In this document: piece by piece, positions 7,369 to 15,058 of the stretch
Numbering within the stretch: position 1 is the first letter of the stretch
Layout of the letters: each line of letters starts with the position of its first letter
NCBI GenBank assembly: GCA_021156225.1
Contig: JAJNBN010000003.1
Span: 1 to 22,619 of the forward strand
Direction of reading: 5' to 3'
DNA length: 22,619 nucleotides
DNA from: Verrucomicrobiota bacterium
GTDB taxonomy: Bacteria; Verrucomicrobiota; Verrucomicrobiia; Limisphaerales; JAEYXS01
The notes under the pieces: generated by a model
Database searches by the model: none
What the model was told of the DNA's origin: nothing
Seen by the model: the letters and a program-made list of their open reading frames with translations, nothing else
Program-made: the position numbers and the translations under genes

Positions 7369-8067
7369 CTAATTCAAAGTGGCTAAAGATTCGGCCTGCT
7401 CATACCAATGCACACCGTAGGGCAAGGGACGGCAGGCATATTCAATGTGAATGACCCGACGATGCGAAGGCGATTGAGCAGGAGACGAAGCGTGCAAAAT
7501 CAGAGGCCGCATCGCGAGAACATCTCCGGCAGCAGCGCAACATGTCACTTCAGCGGTTTGCTTGCGAAATGCTTCTATCTGTTCGCTGTTGAGAATGCCT
7601 CGGTTGTGGCTTTCTGGAATGACTCGCAGAGGTCCATTATCCTGACCGCAGTCATCCAGATGGAGTCGCAAAGAAACCATTTCGTCCAAGATACTGGCCG
7701 GTGGATGCACATGAGGCACTCCCTCCTTCTCAGACCAGCCACTGAAGCCGGGAATTTCTGTGCGTTCACGCACCGCGATGGCGGTGTCCTGATGCCAAGG
7801 AACCTTCCAATTCGCTGCTGCCACTTTGTCAAAAAGCAAAGCGCGCACGGGAAACGCTTCAGCCCCCAATGCCTCATCGGCGATCTGCTTAAGAGTGTGC
7901 TGATGAGCGAGGGCATTGATCATCGGAGACTGCGAGAGCAAGTTTCTCACTCCACCGCGAAGAGGGGTGGTCAGTCCGGAAACCTCCGCTCGCAAAGCGT
8001 CTATTTCATCAACGGAAAGAACTCCCGTGATCAGACCGAATCCATGCTGTGACAGCGTATAGTTCAC
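7369..8067 (-). CDS. Phytanoyl-CoA dioxygenase (PhyH) family protein
   Basis: PhyH proteins are non-haem Fe(II)/2-oxoglutarate dioxygenases that hydroxylate varied small molecules. The 232-residue protein has the iron triad: His92 and Asp94 in WHQDT, and His192 in LILHASSPAQSP. An arginine (Arg203 or Arg204) follows about a dozen residues on, positioned to bind 2-oxoglutarate. The segment SLRLHLDDCGQDNGPLRVIP (132-151) is typical of the family. The start is GTG at 8067, 6 bases after the stop of the large upstream gene. PhyH genes are frequent beside carbohydrate genes in planctomycetes and verrucomicrobia, but their substrates are mostly unknown. Here I can only say it belongs to the operon. 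Confidence 0.86.
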   Translation of the reverse strand: MNYTLSQHGFGLITGVLSVDEIDALRAEVSGLTTPLRGGVRNLLSQSPMINALAHQHTLKQIADEALGAEAFPVRALLFDKVAAANWKVPWHQDTAIAVRERTEIPGFSGWSEKEGVPHVHPPASILDEMVSLRLHLDDCGQDNGPLRVIPESHNRGILNSEQIEAFRKQTAEVTCCAAAGDVLAMRPLILHASSPAQSPSHRRVIHIEYACRPLPYGVHWYEQAESLATLN

Positions 8068-8073
8068 CGGTGA

Positions 8074-11000
8074 TTATTTCTTCAACTCTTCTGCCGTCCA
8101 AGGTGTTTCCCGGCTGGCAGTTGCAGACCGCACAGCTTTCACCTCGGCAGCCGTGATCGCTTGCGGACTTTGCGCGAACTCACTGCGGATATACGTCAGT
8201 ACTTCGGCTATCTGCTGGTCTTCGAGACCGGCCATGGAAGGCATCGGGATGGGATTCTGCATCACGAACTGCTGACCATTCACAACGATGGGCCCTTCGA
8301 GGCCGTGCAGCACGACTTTGATCAGACGTGTGGTGTCACCTTTCACCCAATCACTACCAACAAGCGAAGGATACACGCCCGCAAGCCCCTTGCCGTCAGG
8401 TTGATGGCAGGGCAGGCAGGCCATCTCATAAGTCACGCGACCTGGTGAAAGCGGGGCGACGGCAGTGGAAAGCTTTAGCAGATATTCCTTATGTGGAGCA
8501 TCCAGCTTGAGCTCATTTGTGGCTAGCGCAGGTTCCCAAAGCGGTTTCAATGAACGCGCGCTCTGGGCCAAAGCATAGTCCAAGAAACGGTCGCGTGGTG
8601 CATCCAGTGCTTTGGTGATGACTTCCGCGGCCTGCGCGTTGGTCACATAGCTCGCAGCGACGACTGCTTCCAATCGCACACGTGGGTTCTCATCGCGAAT
8701 ACGTTCGGTTAGCAGGGCGGTGGCGCTGGGAAGTTTGTTGGCCCAATTGCCGATGACGCGAGTGCCATAGGCGCGCACGCGCGGGTCTTTGGCAGCCAGC
8801 AGCTTGGCGAGCAATTCGGTCTGCGTTACTTCATGCGCTTCATAAATGCCAATGGCTTCCAGCAGCAAACGCTCGTAGTCAGGTCCGGACGGATTCAGTT
8901 TGCCCACCCAATTATCGACCGCGCGGAGGGTTTCAGCCGATGGTGTGTAGAAGAGCAAACGCTTGGCCTGATAGCGCGTCCAGCGTTCGGGCGAGGATAA
9001 TTGCGCAACTAGTTCTGGCGCTTTCATGGCAGCCAGATTCGGTTGCTTCACAAGCGGACGGCCCTTGGCAGTGATGCGCCAGATGCGACCATGCGTTTTG
9101 TCACGACGTGGATCAGCGTAGCTGGCTTGGTAATGCCCAATCACGGGGTTGAACCAATCCGCCAGATACATCGCACCATCGGGTCCCACGCTGACATCTA
9201 CCGGACGGAAAGAAGTGTCTGAGGATTTCAGCAGCTTCGGCAATTGCGTGGTTTTGAAGCCAGAACCGTTGTCTTCGAAACGATGCAGTTCCACAACGCT
9301 GCCGAAATAACCACCGATGAGTGCGCAACCTTGGATGTCATCCGGCAAAGCACGCGTGCCGATGATGTCCAATGAAGTGGTCTTGGGTGAGGTGTCGAAC
9401 AACGGACCGACGGGATGGTATTCATCGGGCGTGCTGATTTTGGTCATGCCCGGCACACTCCAATATCCGACGGGACGGTCGCCAGATTTGTGAAAGACCT
9501 GATTGTAATCATCGAAAGCCACGCCCCAGCAGTTATGGCCGGCCTTACCGCCATTGAAGAAGCCCTGCAGTTGCAGCCGTTTCGGGTGGAAGCGCCAGAC
9601 ACCGGATTTATCCAAGCGGGCGAGGCCCCACGGAGTTTCCACGCGTGAGAAGGCGTGCAGGCCTTGCGTGAACCAGAGCGTGCCGTCGGGACCGTGGCTG
9701 ATGGAATTTACGAGCTGATGCGTGTCGCCGATGCCGAATCCGGAGAAGAGAACTTTGCGTTCATCAGCTTTCCCGTCGTTATTCGTATCGCGCAGGAAGA
9801 GGATCTTGTCGAAATCGCAAACGTAAAGGCCTCCCGCACCGGGTTCCAATCCTTGGATCATGGTCAGTCCTTCGGCGTAACGCCAGGACTTGTCGGCTTT
9901 GCCATCGCCATTGGTGTCTTCCAGCACGACGATATAATCAACGGGCTTGGCGGCGGCGTAGGTCTGCGGGTAAGTGGGTGAACAGGCGACGTAAAGACGA
10001 CCGCGCTCATCCCAAGCGAATTGCGTGGGCTTGGCGACACCTTCCACTTCAGAGGCGAAGAGATTTATCTCATAACCGTCCGCAATGGTAAACTTCGCCA
10101 TCTGCTCGGCAGGCGTTAGTACAGGAAGTTCGACCGGTGTCGGTGGTTGGACCAACGGCGGAAAGCTCACTTTTTCTCCCCGAGCCAGCGTGTGGATACG
10201 CGTATCAATCTCCGCGATAAGTGGCCGGTAACGTTCAAAGGTTTCGCGCAGGGAAGGGGAATTGCCGCCGGCTTTACCGAACATCTGGGAGACGCGATCA
10301 CCGTAAACAAAGGACCAGTTCGCCGGACGCCAGACATCGAACCAGAGTTGGTTTTTTTCCACGATGGTTTCGCGCAAATTGGCAGGAACACTTTGTGGGC
10401 CGGTGAGCGAGCCGAGTTCCGCCGCCATCACCTGCGCCACGATCCGCAATCCAGCGGGAGTAAGATGGATGCCATCCTCAGTGAGGCGATCCGCCTTGTT
10501 GGGGCGTTTGTTCAAAGGGGTGAAGAGGTCTACGAAAACAACGCGCCGTTGTTTCCCGATTTCACGGATGGCCGCAGTGTAGAGCTGGACGTCGGGATTG
10601 CGCAAACTGAGATCGGGTGCGTGGGAGGCGAGCGGCTTTTCAAACGGTGTCGGTGACACAAGGACGAGACGTTTGGTGCGGGCGCTGAACTGGTCGAGAA
10701 GACGATGGTAGGCGGTGGTGAATTCGGTCAGGCGGGCCTTGCCGTCGAGCGCTTCCATCTGACCATACTGCACGATGACCATCGTGGTGCCGCTCGCTTC
10801 GAGTTGAGCAGCCCAGGAACCAAAATTTAGATCGCGCCATTGCTCGTAAACAGTATCGCCCTCCCAGGACATGAAGCGGAAGCGCGGTTGTTTGGCGGCA
10901 TAACCGGCGGCAAGCAAGGATTCCAATTCGGCAGCCTTTTGCTCACGCACGAAGTTTTCCTGTCCGATGAAAACGATGGTCTCATTGGTGGTGATTTCAA

Positions 11001-11715
11001 ATTTTCCATTCTGCCAGCCAGGCAAGGCGGTGCCCGGTTTGCCTTCGCCAAAACGGGAGAGGATTTCTGGTTCCGAAGGCACCAAGGCATCTGGCAGGGC
11101 TTCGATGGTGATATTGCGGAAAGAAATCTCGGCTTTGCAATTACCGTGGATTTGCAGAGCGATGACGCCATCCGGCTCGATGCCGGAATCTCGCTCGGTG
11201 TAATCCGCGGTTTGTCTGCCGTTCAGGAGAATGCGGATGCGCTGGCCTTCGGCACGGACTTCGTAGGTGTTCCAGTCGTTCGTCTTTTCGGTGCGAGTGA
11301 TGAGTTCCTTGTCGGCTACGAGGAGCATCTTCTTGCGGCGGGATTCGTCGTAGAGAGAACCGGTGTGGGTGGCTCCGATGTCGGCTTGATAACCGGACAT
11401 CTCATTGGGCGGCGCGGGGATGCGTTTGCTGCGGAACTGGACGCCGCCATTCACGAAACCTTCCGTGCCGATGAGTTTGTATTCCAGCTTGAGGTTGAAG
11501 TTGCGGTAGGTCTTCTTCGTCGCCAGAAACTCATTCTGGGGATTGCCGGACAGGGAGCCGCCGATGATGGCGCCATCCTGCACGCGCCAGACTTTGTTCG
11601 TTTCGCCTTCCCAGCCATTCAGTGTTTTACCATCGAATAACGGGACGGCAGCGGCGTAGCCTTGTAAGCCGCATAAAAAGGCAAAGCAGAGAGCGATAAG
11701 GAGACGCAGTTGCAT
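8074..11715 (-). CDS. Exported DUF1080 / SGNH-like / propeller / HEAT-like / cytochrome c fusion protein
   Basis: This 1213-residue exported protein joins several PVC-typical domains. Residues 1-23 form a signal peptide. About 25-208 is DUF1080 (3-keto-disaccharide hydrolase type), opening with PLFDGKTLNGWEG. About 240-436 is an SGNH/GDSL-like fold with the late DGIHLTP block (414-420), but FIGQEN (249-254) stands where a catalytic GDS serine would be. About 540-885 is the PVC membrane-bound dehydrogenase propeller, with DTNGDGKAD (600-608) and DTNNDGKAD (643-651) acidic loops. About 895-1060 is alpha-helical and HEAT-like. The C-terminus is a c-type cytochrome with the haem site CLPCH (1100-1104) and possible Met ligands near 1158-1161. 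It should act in the periplasm or at the envelope, oxidising or cleaving a sugar and passing electrons to haem. The start is ATG 11715, 18 bases after the reductase stop. Confidence 0.9.
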   Translation of the reverse strand: MQLRLLIALCFAFLCGLQGYAAAVPLFDGKTLNGWEGETNKVWRVQDGAIIGGSLSGNPQNEFLATKKTYRNFNLKLEYKLIGTEGFVNGGVQFRSKRIPAPPNEMSGYQADIGATHTGSLYDESRRKKMLLVADKELITRTEKTNDWNTYEVRAEGQRIRILLNGRQTADYTERDSGIEPDGVIALQIHGNCKAEISFRNITIEALPDALVPSEPEILSRFGEGKPGTALPGWQNGKFEITTNETIVFIGQENFVREQKAAELESLLAAGYAAKQPRFRFMSWEGDTVYEQWRDLNFGSWAAQLEASGTTMVIVQYGQMEALDGKARLTEFTTAYHRLLDQFSARTKRLVLVSPTPFEKPLASHAPDLSLRNPDVQLYTAAIREIGKQRRVVFVDLFTPLNKRPNKADRLTEDGIHLTPAGLRIVAQVMAAELGSLTGPQSVPANLRETIVEKNQLWFDVWRPANWSFVYGDRVSQMFGKAGGNSPSLRETFERYRPLIAEIDTRIHTLARGEKVSFPPLVQPPTPVELPVLTPAEQMAKFTIADGYEINLFASEVEGVAKPTQFAWDERGRLYVACSPTYPQTYAAAKPVDYIVVLEDTNGDGKADKSWRYAEGLTMIQGLEPGAGGLYVCDFDKILFLRDTNNDGKADERKVLFSGFGIGDTHQLVNSISHGPDGTLWFTQGLHAFSRVETPWGLARLDKSGVWRFHPKRLQLQGFFNGGKAGHNCWGVAFDDYNQVFHKSGDRPVGYWSVPGMTKISTPDEYHPVGPLFDTSPKTTSLDIIGTRALPDDIQGCALIGGYFGSVVELHRFEDNGSGFKTTQLPKLLKSSDTSFRPVDVSVGPDGAMYLADWFNPVIGHYQASYADPRRDKTHGRIWRITAKGRPLVKQPNLAAMKAPELVAQLSSPERWTRYQAKRLLFYTPSAETLRAVDNWVGKLNPSGPDYERLLLEAIGIYEAHEVTQTELLAKLLAAKDPRVRAYGTRVIGNWANKLPSATALLTERIRDENPRVRLEAVVAASYVTNAQAAEVITKALDAPRDRFLDYALAQSARSLKPLWEPALATNELKLDAPHKEYLLKLSTAVAPLSPGRVTYEMACLPCHQPDGKGLAGVYPSLVGSDWVKGDTTRLIKVVLHGLEGPIVVNGQQFVMQNPIPMPSMAGLEDQQIAEVLTYIRSEFAQSPQAITAAEVKAVRSATASRETPWTAEELKK

Positions 11716-11733
11716 AGCGGGATTTTGCGGTGG

Positions 11734-12666
11734 CTAGTTGTTTTTCAGCAAGCCTTCTGTGTGGCCGATATTTTTAACTGGAGCGAAGATGGCGAGAACT
11801 TCGGCAAGCAGTTCCTGATCGATCGGTTCAGCAGCCCATTTCGCCCAATTGCGGATGTTGTTCGGGTTAGCGCTGCCGGCCACGGTGGTGGTGATGTCTG
11901 GATTCGCGAGGGAGAATTGAAGGGCTAGCTTGGCGATGTCGGAACCTTTCTTCGCGCATACTTCAGCGGCCTTGCGGGCAGCGGCTTTAACGGCTTCCGG
12001 CTCTTTCAACCACGCAGGCAAGGGTGCGTTCGTGAGGAGGCGGGCGCTGAAAGGACCGGCGTTCATCACGCCCACACCTTTGGTCTTGAGATAAGGAACG
12101 GTTTCGTCGGCAAAACGGGTGTTTTGCAGGGTGTATTGATTGTAGCTGAGGGCGCAATCGACATCGGTCTGCTCGCAGATGAATTTGAAAATCTTTTGCG
12201 GATAGCCGCTGAAGCCGATGAATTTCACCTTGCCTTGCTGCTGGATTTTGCGCAGGGCGGGGATGGTCTCATCGATGATTTGCTGCATCTCCACGAACTC
12301 AATGTCGTGGCAGAGGATAATGTCGAGATGATCGGTGCCGAGGCGATGCAGTGAGACATCGACGCTCTCAGCGACGCGCTTGGCGCTGAAATCAAAGTGT
12401 TGCAGATCGTAACGGCCTAGCTTGGTGCAGAGCTTGTAACTGTCACGCGGCACATCACGCAGGGCGATGCCAAGCATGACTTCACTCATGCCGCGACCGT
12501 AGAACGGGGAGGTGTCGATGAAATTCAGGCCGCAATCCAGGGCGACACGCACAGACTTCAGAGCTTCATCCATGGAGACACTGCGAAACTCCTGACCGAG
12601 CGAGGAGGCACCGAAGCTCAAGATGGGTAATTGCAGACCAGTTTTACCAAGGGGGCGTGTTTGCAT
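11734..12666 (-). CDS. Aldo/keto reductase, L-galactose/L-fucose dehydrogenase-like
   Basis: The protein is a 310-residue aldo/keto reductase with the catalytic tetrad Asp51 and Tyr56 (FIDTSPFYGRG), Lys82 (CTKLG) and His120 (ILCHD). The cofactor-side segments IGFSGYP and SYNQYTL follow. The FIDTSPFYG wording and an ending with FAPVKN recall L-galactose dehydrogenase, which oxidises an aldose to its 1,4-lactone with NAD; the direction in vivo is inferred. No signal peptide is present, so it is cytoplasmic. I place the start at ATG 12666, because MQTRPLGKTGLQLP is the usual AKR beginning; an in-frame TTG at 12699 would add 11 residues without support. It is the first gene of a six-gene run and lies just downstream of a LacI-type palindrome. 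Confidence 0.86.
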   Translation of the reverse strand: MQTRPLGKTGLQLPILSFGASSLGQEFRSVSMDEALKSVRVALDCGLNFIDTSPFYGRGMSEVMLGIALRDVPRDSYKLCTKLGRYDLQHFDFSAKRVAESVDVSLHRLGTDHLDIILCHDIEFVEMQQIIDETIPALRKIQQQGKVKFIGFSGYPQKIFKFICEQTDVDCALSYNQYTLQNTRFADETVPYLKTKGVGVMNAGPFSARLLTNAPLPAWLKEPEAVKAAARKAAEVCAKKGSDIAKLALQFSLANPDITTTVAGSANPNNIRNWAKWAAEPIDQELLAEVLAIFAPVKNIGHTEGLLKNN

Positions 12667-12712
12667 GTTGTGAGATAATCTAAGCAGTTCACCGGTCAAA
12701 AAGGCGACAAAA

Positions 12713-12741
12713 ATTCAAACGTTTGCAGAACTGTCCGACAA
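12713..12741 (-). promoter_or_regulatory. Candidate promoter of the sugar operon, overlapping the palindrome
   Basis: On the minus strand TTGTCG (12741-12736) and TTGAAT (12718-12713) are 17 bases apart, each matching 4 of 6 sigma70 positions. This would put transcription start near 12706 and give a leader of about 40 bases to the reductase ATG. The palindrome at 12716-12725 overlaps the -10 box and spacer, a good place for a repressor. A weaker alternative is TTGACC (12699-12694) with TATCTC (12677-12672), spacer 16, which would give an almost leaderless message. Neither is strong. Confidence 0.3.
12716..12725. promoter_or_regulatory. LacI/PurR-type operator palindrome
   Basis: CAAACGTTTG is a perfect 10-bp palindrome with the central CG flanked by A/T runs that LacI-family regulators recognise; the E. 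coli PurR consensus contains the same core. It sits 50-60 bases before the reductase ATG, between the upstream gene's terminator and the start of the sugar operon. A LacI-family sugar-responsive repressor is therefore a reasonable guess. No regulator gene of that family lies in the window. Confidence 0.5.
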
Positions 12742-12745
12742 AGAA

Positions 12746-12773
12746 AAAAGGCGGACCCAGTGGTCCGCCTTTT
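12746..12773 (-). terminator. Rho-independent terminator after the PQQ-like gene
   Basis: Arms 12746-12757 and 12762-12773 form a perfect 12-bp stem (AAAAGGCGGACC with its complement) around the 4-base loop CAGT. Reading on the minus strand, the hairpin is followed by a T-rich tail (TTTTTTCTTT, counting the end of the stem). It starts 15 bases after the stop of the propeller gene and separates that gene from the sugar operon on the same strand. The A-run on the other side makes it potentially bidirectional, but no plus-strand gene ends here. Confidence 0.9.
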
Positions 12774-12788
12774 ATGAACTAAGATGAA

Positions 12789-14093
12789 TTACTTGGCCGA
12801 AGCAACTTTGCTGCCGAGGTCCAGGCAAACACCTTCCTTGGTGCTGCGGAGATAGAGTTTGCCATCAGCGAGAGCGGGGGTGCTCCAGCATTTGCCCGTG
12901 ATGACTTTCGCATTGGCGATTTCGGTGTAGCCCTTGGTGGTCGCTTCGACGAGCACGAGCTGGCCGGCATCACCCAGAACGATGATGTGATTATCTACGA
13001 GAAGGACGTTGCCGGGGCCAAAGCCGGACTTGCTCCACATCTCCTTGCCCGTGGCCAGTTCCACACACTTCAAGGGGCCGGTGCCGTATTCCTTGAACTG
13101 GAACATGCCGTAGAGGTAGCCATCTTTAACAACCGGAGTGCTCCAGTGGTTGGGCAGTTCGTTGTTTTTGCGCCAGAGTTCCGTGGCGGTGAAGCCAGCG
13201 TCGGACTTGGCGACTTTGCAAGCGCCTGCACCTACGCCGTAGCCAGCAGAGACGTAGACGATGTCACCAGAGACGACGGGCGAAATGGCGGTGGAAACGT
13301 TGAATTTATAGTCCCAACGCCAGAGGACGGCGCCGTTCTTCACATCACAGGAGACGAGGCCGCGTTGGGTGAAGAAGATCACTTGGCGGACACCGTGGAT
13401 GTCACGCACGACCGGAGTCGAATGCGTCATCTTGTCGTCCTGCGTCTTCCAGACGGTTTTGCCCGTCGTCTTGTCGAGGGCGAGCAAAGCCTGTCCAGGA
13501 CCGCCGCCCGCCATGAAGATCAGGTTGCCGTCGATGACCGGAGAGGCGGCATTCTTCCACGTAATGTTCGCACCCCCGTGTTCCTTCATGATGTCGCGCG
13601 ACCACTTCTTGGTGCCTTTGGCGGCATCGAGACATACCAAAACCAGATCCGCCGAGATGGCATAGACATTGCCGCCCTCAACGGTCGGAGTGGTACGGGG
13701 GCCGTCACCGCCTTTGTTGTCCGCCGTGCCGGCGTTCCCGCCGTCATGGCCGTACTTGGCGATGCCGATGGGGGTAGCCCAGAGGGCTTGGCTATTGTCC
13801 GCGTTCAAAGCGGCCACCACTTCTTGGACGACGCCCCCAACATTTTGACCGACTATGGTGTAAGCTTTGCCACCAGAGACGGCAAAGGAGCTGAAGCCGT
13901 CCGTCATGGGACGCCGCCAGAGCACCTTGGGGCCGGCTGCAGGCCAGGCTTTACCGATCAACTTCTCCGGAGACGTGCCGTCCGCATTAGGACCGCGATA
14001 TTGAGGCCAATCGGCGGCCTGGGTGAGGGTGCCGCAGACCAGCAACGAGGCCAGCGCGAGCGTCCATGCTTTAGGGGAGTTGGTTTGCTTCAT
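12789..14093 (-). CDS. Exported PQQ-like beta-propeller (BamB-like) repeat protein
   Basis: The 434-residue protein has a signal peptide (residues 1-26, cleavage likely after TQA) and then a PQQ-type propeller. DWPQYRGPN opens the mature chain, as in many PVC propeller proteins. At least four blade motifs ending in a Trp are visible: LDAAKGTKKWS (155-165), LDKTTGKTVWK (206-216), VKNGAVLWRW (251-260) and VELATGKEMWS (344-354). Such proteins are often named PQQ-binding or outer membrane assembly factor BamB-like. I see no catalytic dehydrogenase residues that would prove an enzyme, so the role is unknown. A lipobox is not present (LLVC lacks a small residue before Cys20). It has its own promoter (14126-14155) and terminator (12746-12773), so it is probably monocistronic. 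An in-frame ATG at 14093 is the obvious start. Confidence 0.86.
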   Translation of the reverse strand: MKQTNSPKAWTLALASLLVCGTLTQAADWPQYRGPNADGTSPEKLIGKAWPAAGPKVLWRRPMTDGFSSFAVSGGKAYTIVGQNVGGVVQEVVAALNADNSQALWATPIGIAKYGHDGGNAGTADNKGGDGPRTTPTVEGGNVYAISADLVLVCLDAAKGTKKWSRDIMKEHGGANITWKNAASPVIDGNLIFMAGGGPGQALLALDKTTGKTVWKTQDDKMTHSTPVVRDIHGVRQVIFFTQRGLVSCDVKNGAVLWRWDYKFNVSTAISPVVSGDIVYVSAGYGVGAGACKVAKSDAGFTATELWRKNNELPNHWSTPVVKDGYLYGMFQFKEYGTGPLKCVELATGKEMWSKSGFGPGNVLLVDNHIIVLGDAGQLVLVEATTKGYTEIANAKVITGKCWSTPALADGKLYLRSTKEGVCLDLGSKVASAK

Positions 14094-14125
14094 GGTTTGG
14101 CTATTGATTCAGTGAGATTTGACGG

Positions 14126-14155
14126 ATTATAGACGCAAAGTATTCGGTGAGCCAA
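14126..14155 (-). promoter_or_regulatory. Sigma70-type promoter of the PQQ-like propeller gene
   Basis: On the minus strand TTGGCT (14155-14150) is followed after 18 bases by a perfect TATAAT (14131-14126). Transcription should start near 14119, giving a leader of about 26 bases to the ATG at 14093. It lies wholly in the 71-bp gap between the parA stop and the propeller gene. No terminator hairpin for parA is visible in that gap. Confidence 0.6.
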
Positions 14156-14164
14156 CTGGATTTG

Positions 14165-14941
14165 TCAGATGCCCAGCCGTTTGGCGACTTCCTCGGCCAA
14201 GACTTCGTAAGCGGCGGCTCCAGCGCTATACTTGTCATAATGAATGATGGGCTTGCCGAAGCTCGGGGCCTCCGCCAGACGGGTGGCACGCGGGATCACG
14301 GTATCAAAGACTTTGTCGCCGAAATGCTGACGAACTTCGGTGACGACCTGATTGGACAGATTCGTGCGGCCATCAAACATCGTCATGACCACGCCGAGCA
14401 GTTCGAGCGAAGGATTGATACCGCCATCACGCAACTGGTTGTGCAGGCGAGTGATCATGGAGATGCCTTCCAGGGCGTAATACTCGCACTGAAGCGGCAC
14501 CAGCAGATAGTCAGCTGCCGTGAAGGCATTCAGGGTCATGATGCCCAAGGACGGTGGGCAATCCATGATGATGGTATCGTAGCGATCACTGTTGCGGATG
14601 CCTTCGCAAATGCTTTTTAGCCGGACCAAGTGGCCATCCATGCGGGCGAGCTCGATATCCACGCCGCAGAGGTCCACTTCACTAGGAATAAGGTCGAGGT
14701 TGGGGAAGGCGGTCTGCTGGATCTTTTCCTCCAAGGTGCCTTCACCCAAGACCGGACGGTAAAGGCTGGCACCTTCCACTTTCTCGAAACCGACGCCGCT
14801 GGTCGCATTGGCTTGCGGGTCGATATCCACCAATAAAACGCGTTTGCCGTTGGCGGCAAGGCAGGCCGAAAGATTGACGGACGTGGTGGTCTTGCCGACC
14901 CCGCCCTTCTGATTGGCCACAGCTATGATTTTGGCAGGCAC
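14165..14941 (-). CDS. parA: Chromosome-partitioning ATPase ParA (Soj)
   Basis: ParA ATPases move ParB-parS complexes to segregate chromosomes. Read from the GTG at 14941, the 258 residues match the usual Soj length and begin MPAKIIAVANQKGGVGKTTT, with the deviant Walker A (signature Lys12 and Lys17). VDIDPQANATSG (38-49) and IIMDCPPSLG (124-133) are the Walker A' and B segments, and the C-terminal half is typical (VIPRATRLAEAPSFGKPI). A longer reading from 15085 would overlap the divergent pyrophosphatase gene and adds nonfamily sequence. TTTAAT lies 7 bases before the GTG, so the message may be leaderless. parB, which normally follows parA, is not next to it: the propeller gene comes next. 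There are no plasmid replication genes nearby, which favours a chromosomal copy. Confidence 0.92.
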   Translation of the reverse strand: MPAKIIAVANQKGGVGKTTTSVNLSACLAANGKRVLLVDIDPQANATSGVGFEKVEGASLYRPVLGEGTLEEKIQQTAFPNLDLIPSEVDLCGVDIELARMDGHLVRLKSICEGIRNSDRYDTIIMDCPPSLGIMTLNAFTAADYLLVPLQCEYYALEGISMITRLHNQLRDGGINPSLELLGVVMTMFDGRTNLSNQVVTEVRQHFGDKVFDTVIPRATRLAEAPSFGKPIIHYDKYSAGAAAYEVLAEEVAKRLGI

Positions 14942-14948
14942 GCGAAGG

Positions 14949-14977
14949 ATTAAAAGGGGGGCGGCGCGGGAGTGCAA
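14949..14977 (-). promoter_or_regulatory. Candidate parA promoter, near-leaderless
   Basis: On the minus strand TTGCAC (14977-14972) and TTTAAT (14954-14949) are 17 bases apart; the -10 box matches 5 of 6 consensus positions, the -35 only 3. Start of transcription would fall at or within a base or two of the GTG at 14941. No Shine-Dalgarno sequence is present in the short interval. The rest of the 117-bp divergent spacer (14942-15058) shows only a weak plus-strand candidate. Confidence 0.3.
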
Positions 14978-15046
14978 GCACTTCACAGCTTTTTGAGGGG
15001 CCATGACTTGCGGAAGAGGCGGTCGCCAGCTACCTTCCGCGCAACC

Positions 15047-15051
15047 GAAGG
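15047..15051 (+). promoter_or_regulatory. Ribosome binding site fixing the pyrophosphatase start
   Basis: GAAGG lies 7 bases before the ATG at 15059. It supports this start over the longer in-frame reading from 14972, whose extra 29 residues are unlike the family and would overlap the parA promoter region. It is one of the few clear Shine-Dalgarno matches in the window. Confidence 0.6.
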
Positions 15052-15058
15052 TATTTCC

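Noticed and set aside
12987..14132. 381-codon plus-strand open frame opposite the PQQ-like propeller gene
   Set aside because: It is antisense to a gene with signal peptide, repeats, promoter and terminator; the translation resembles no family.
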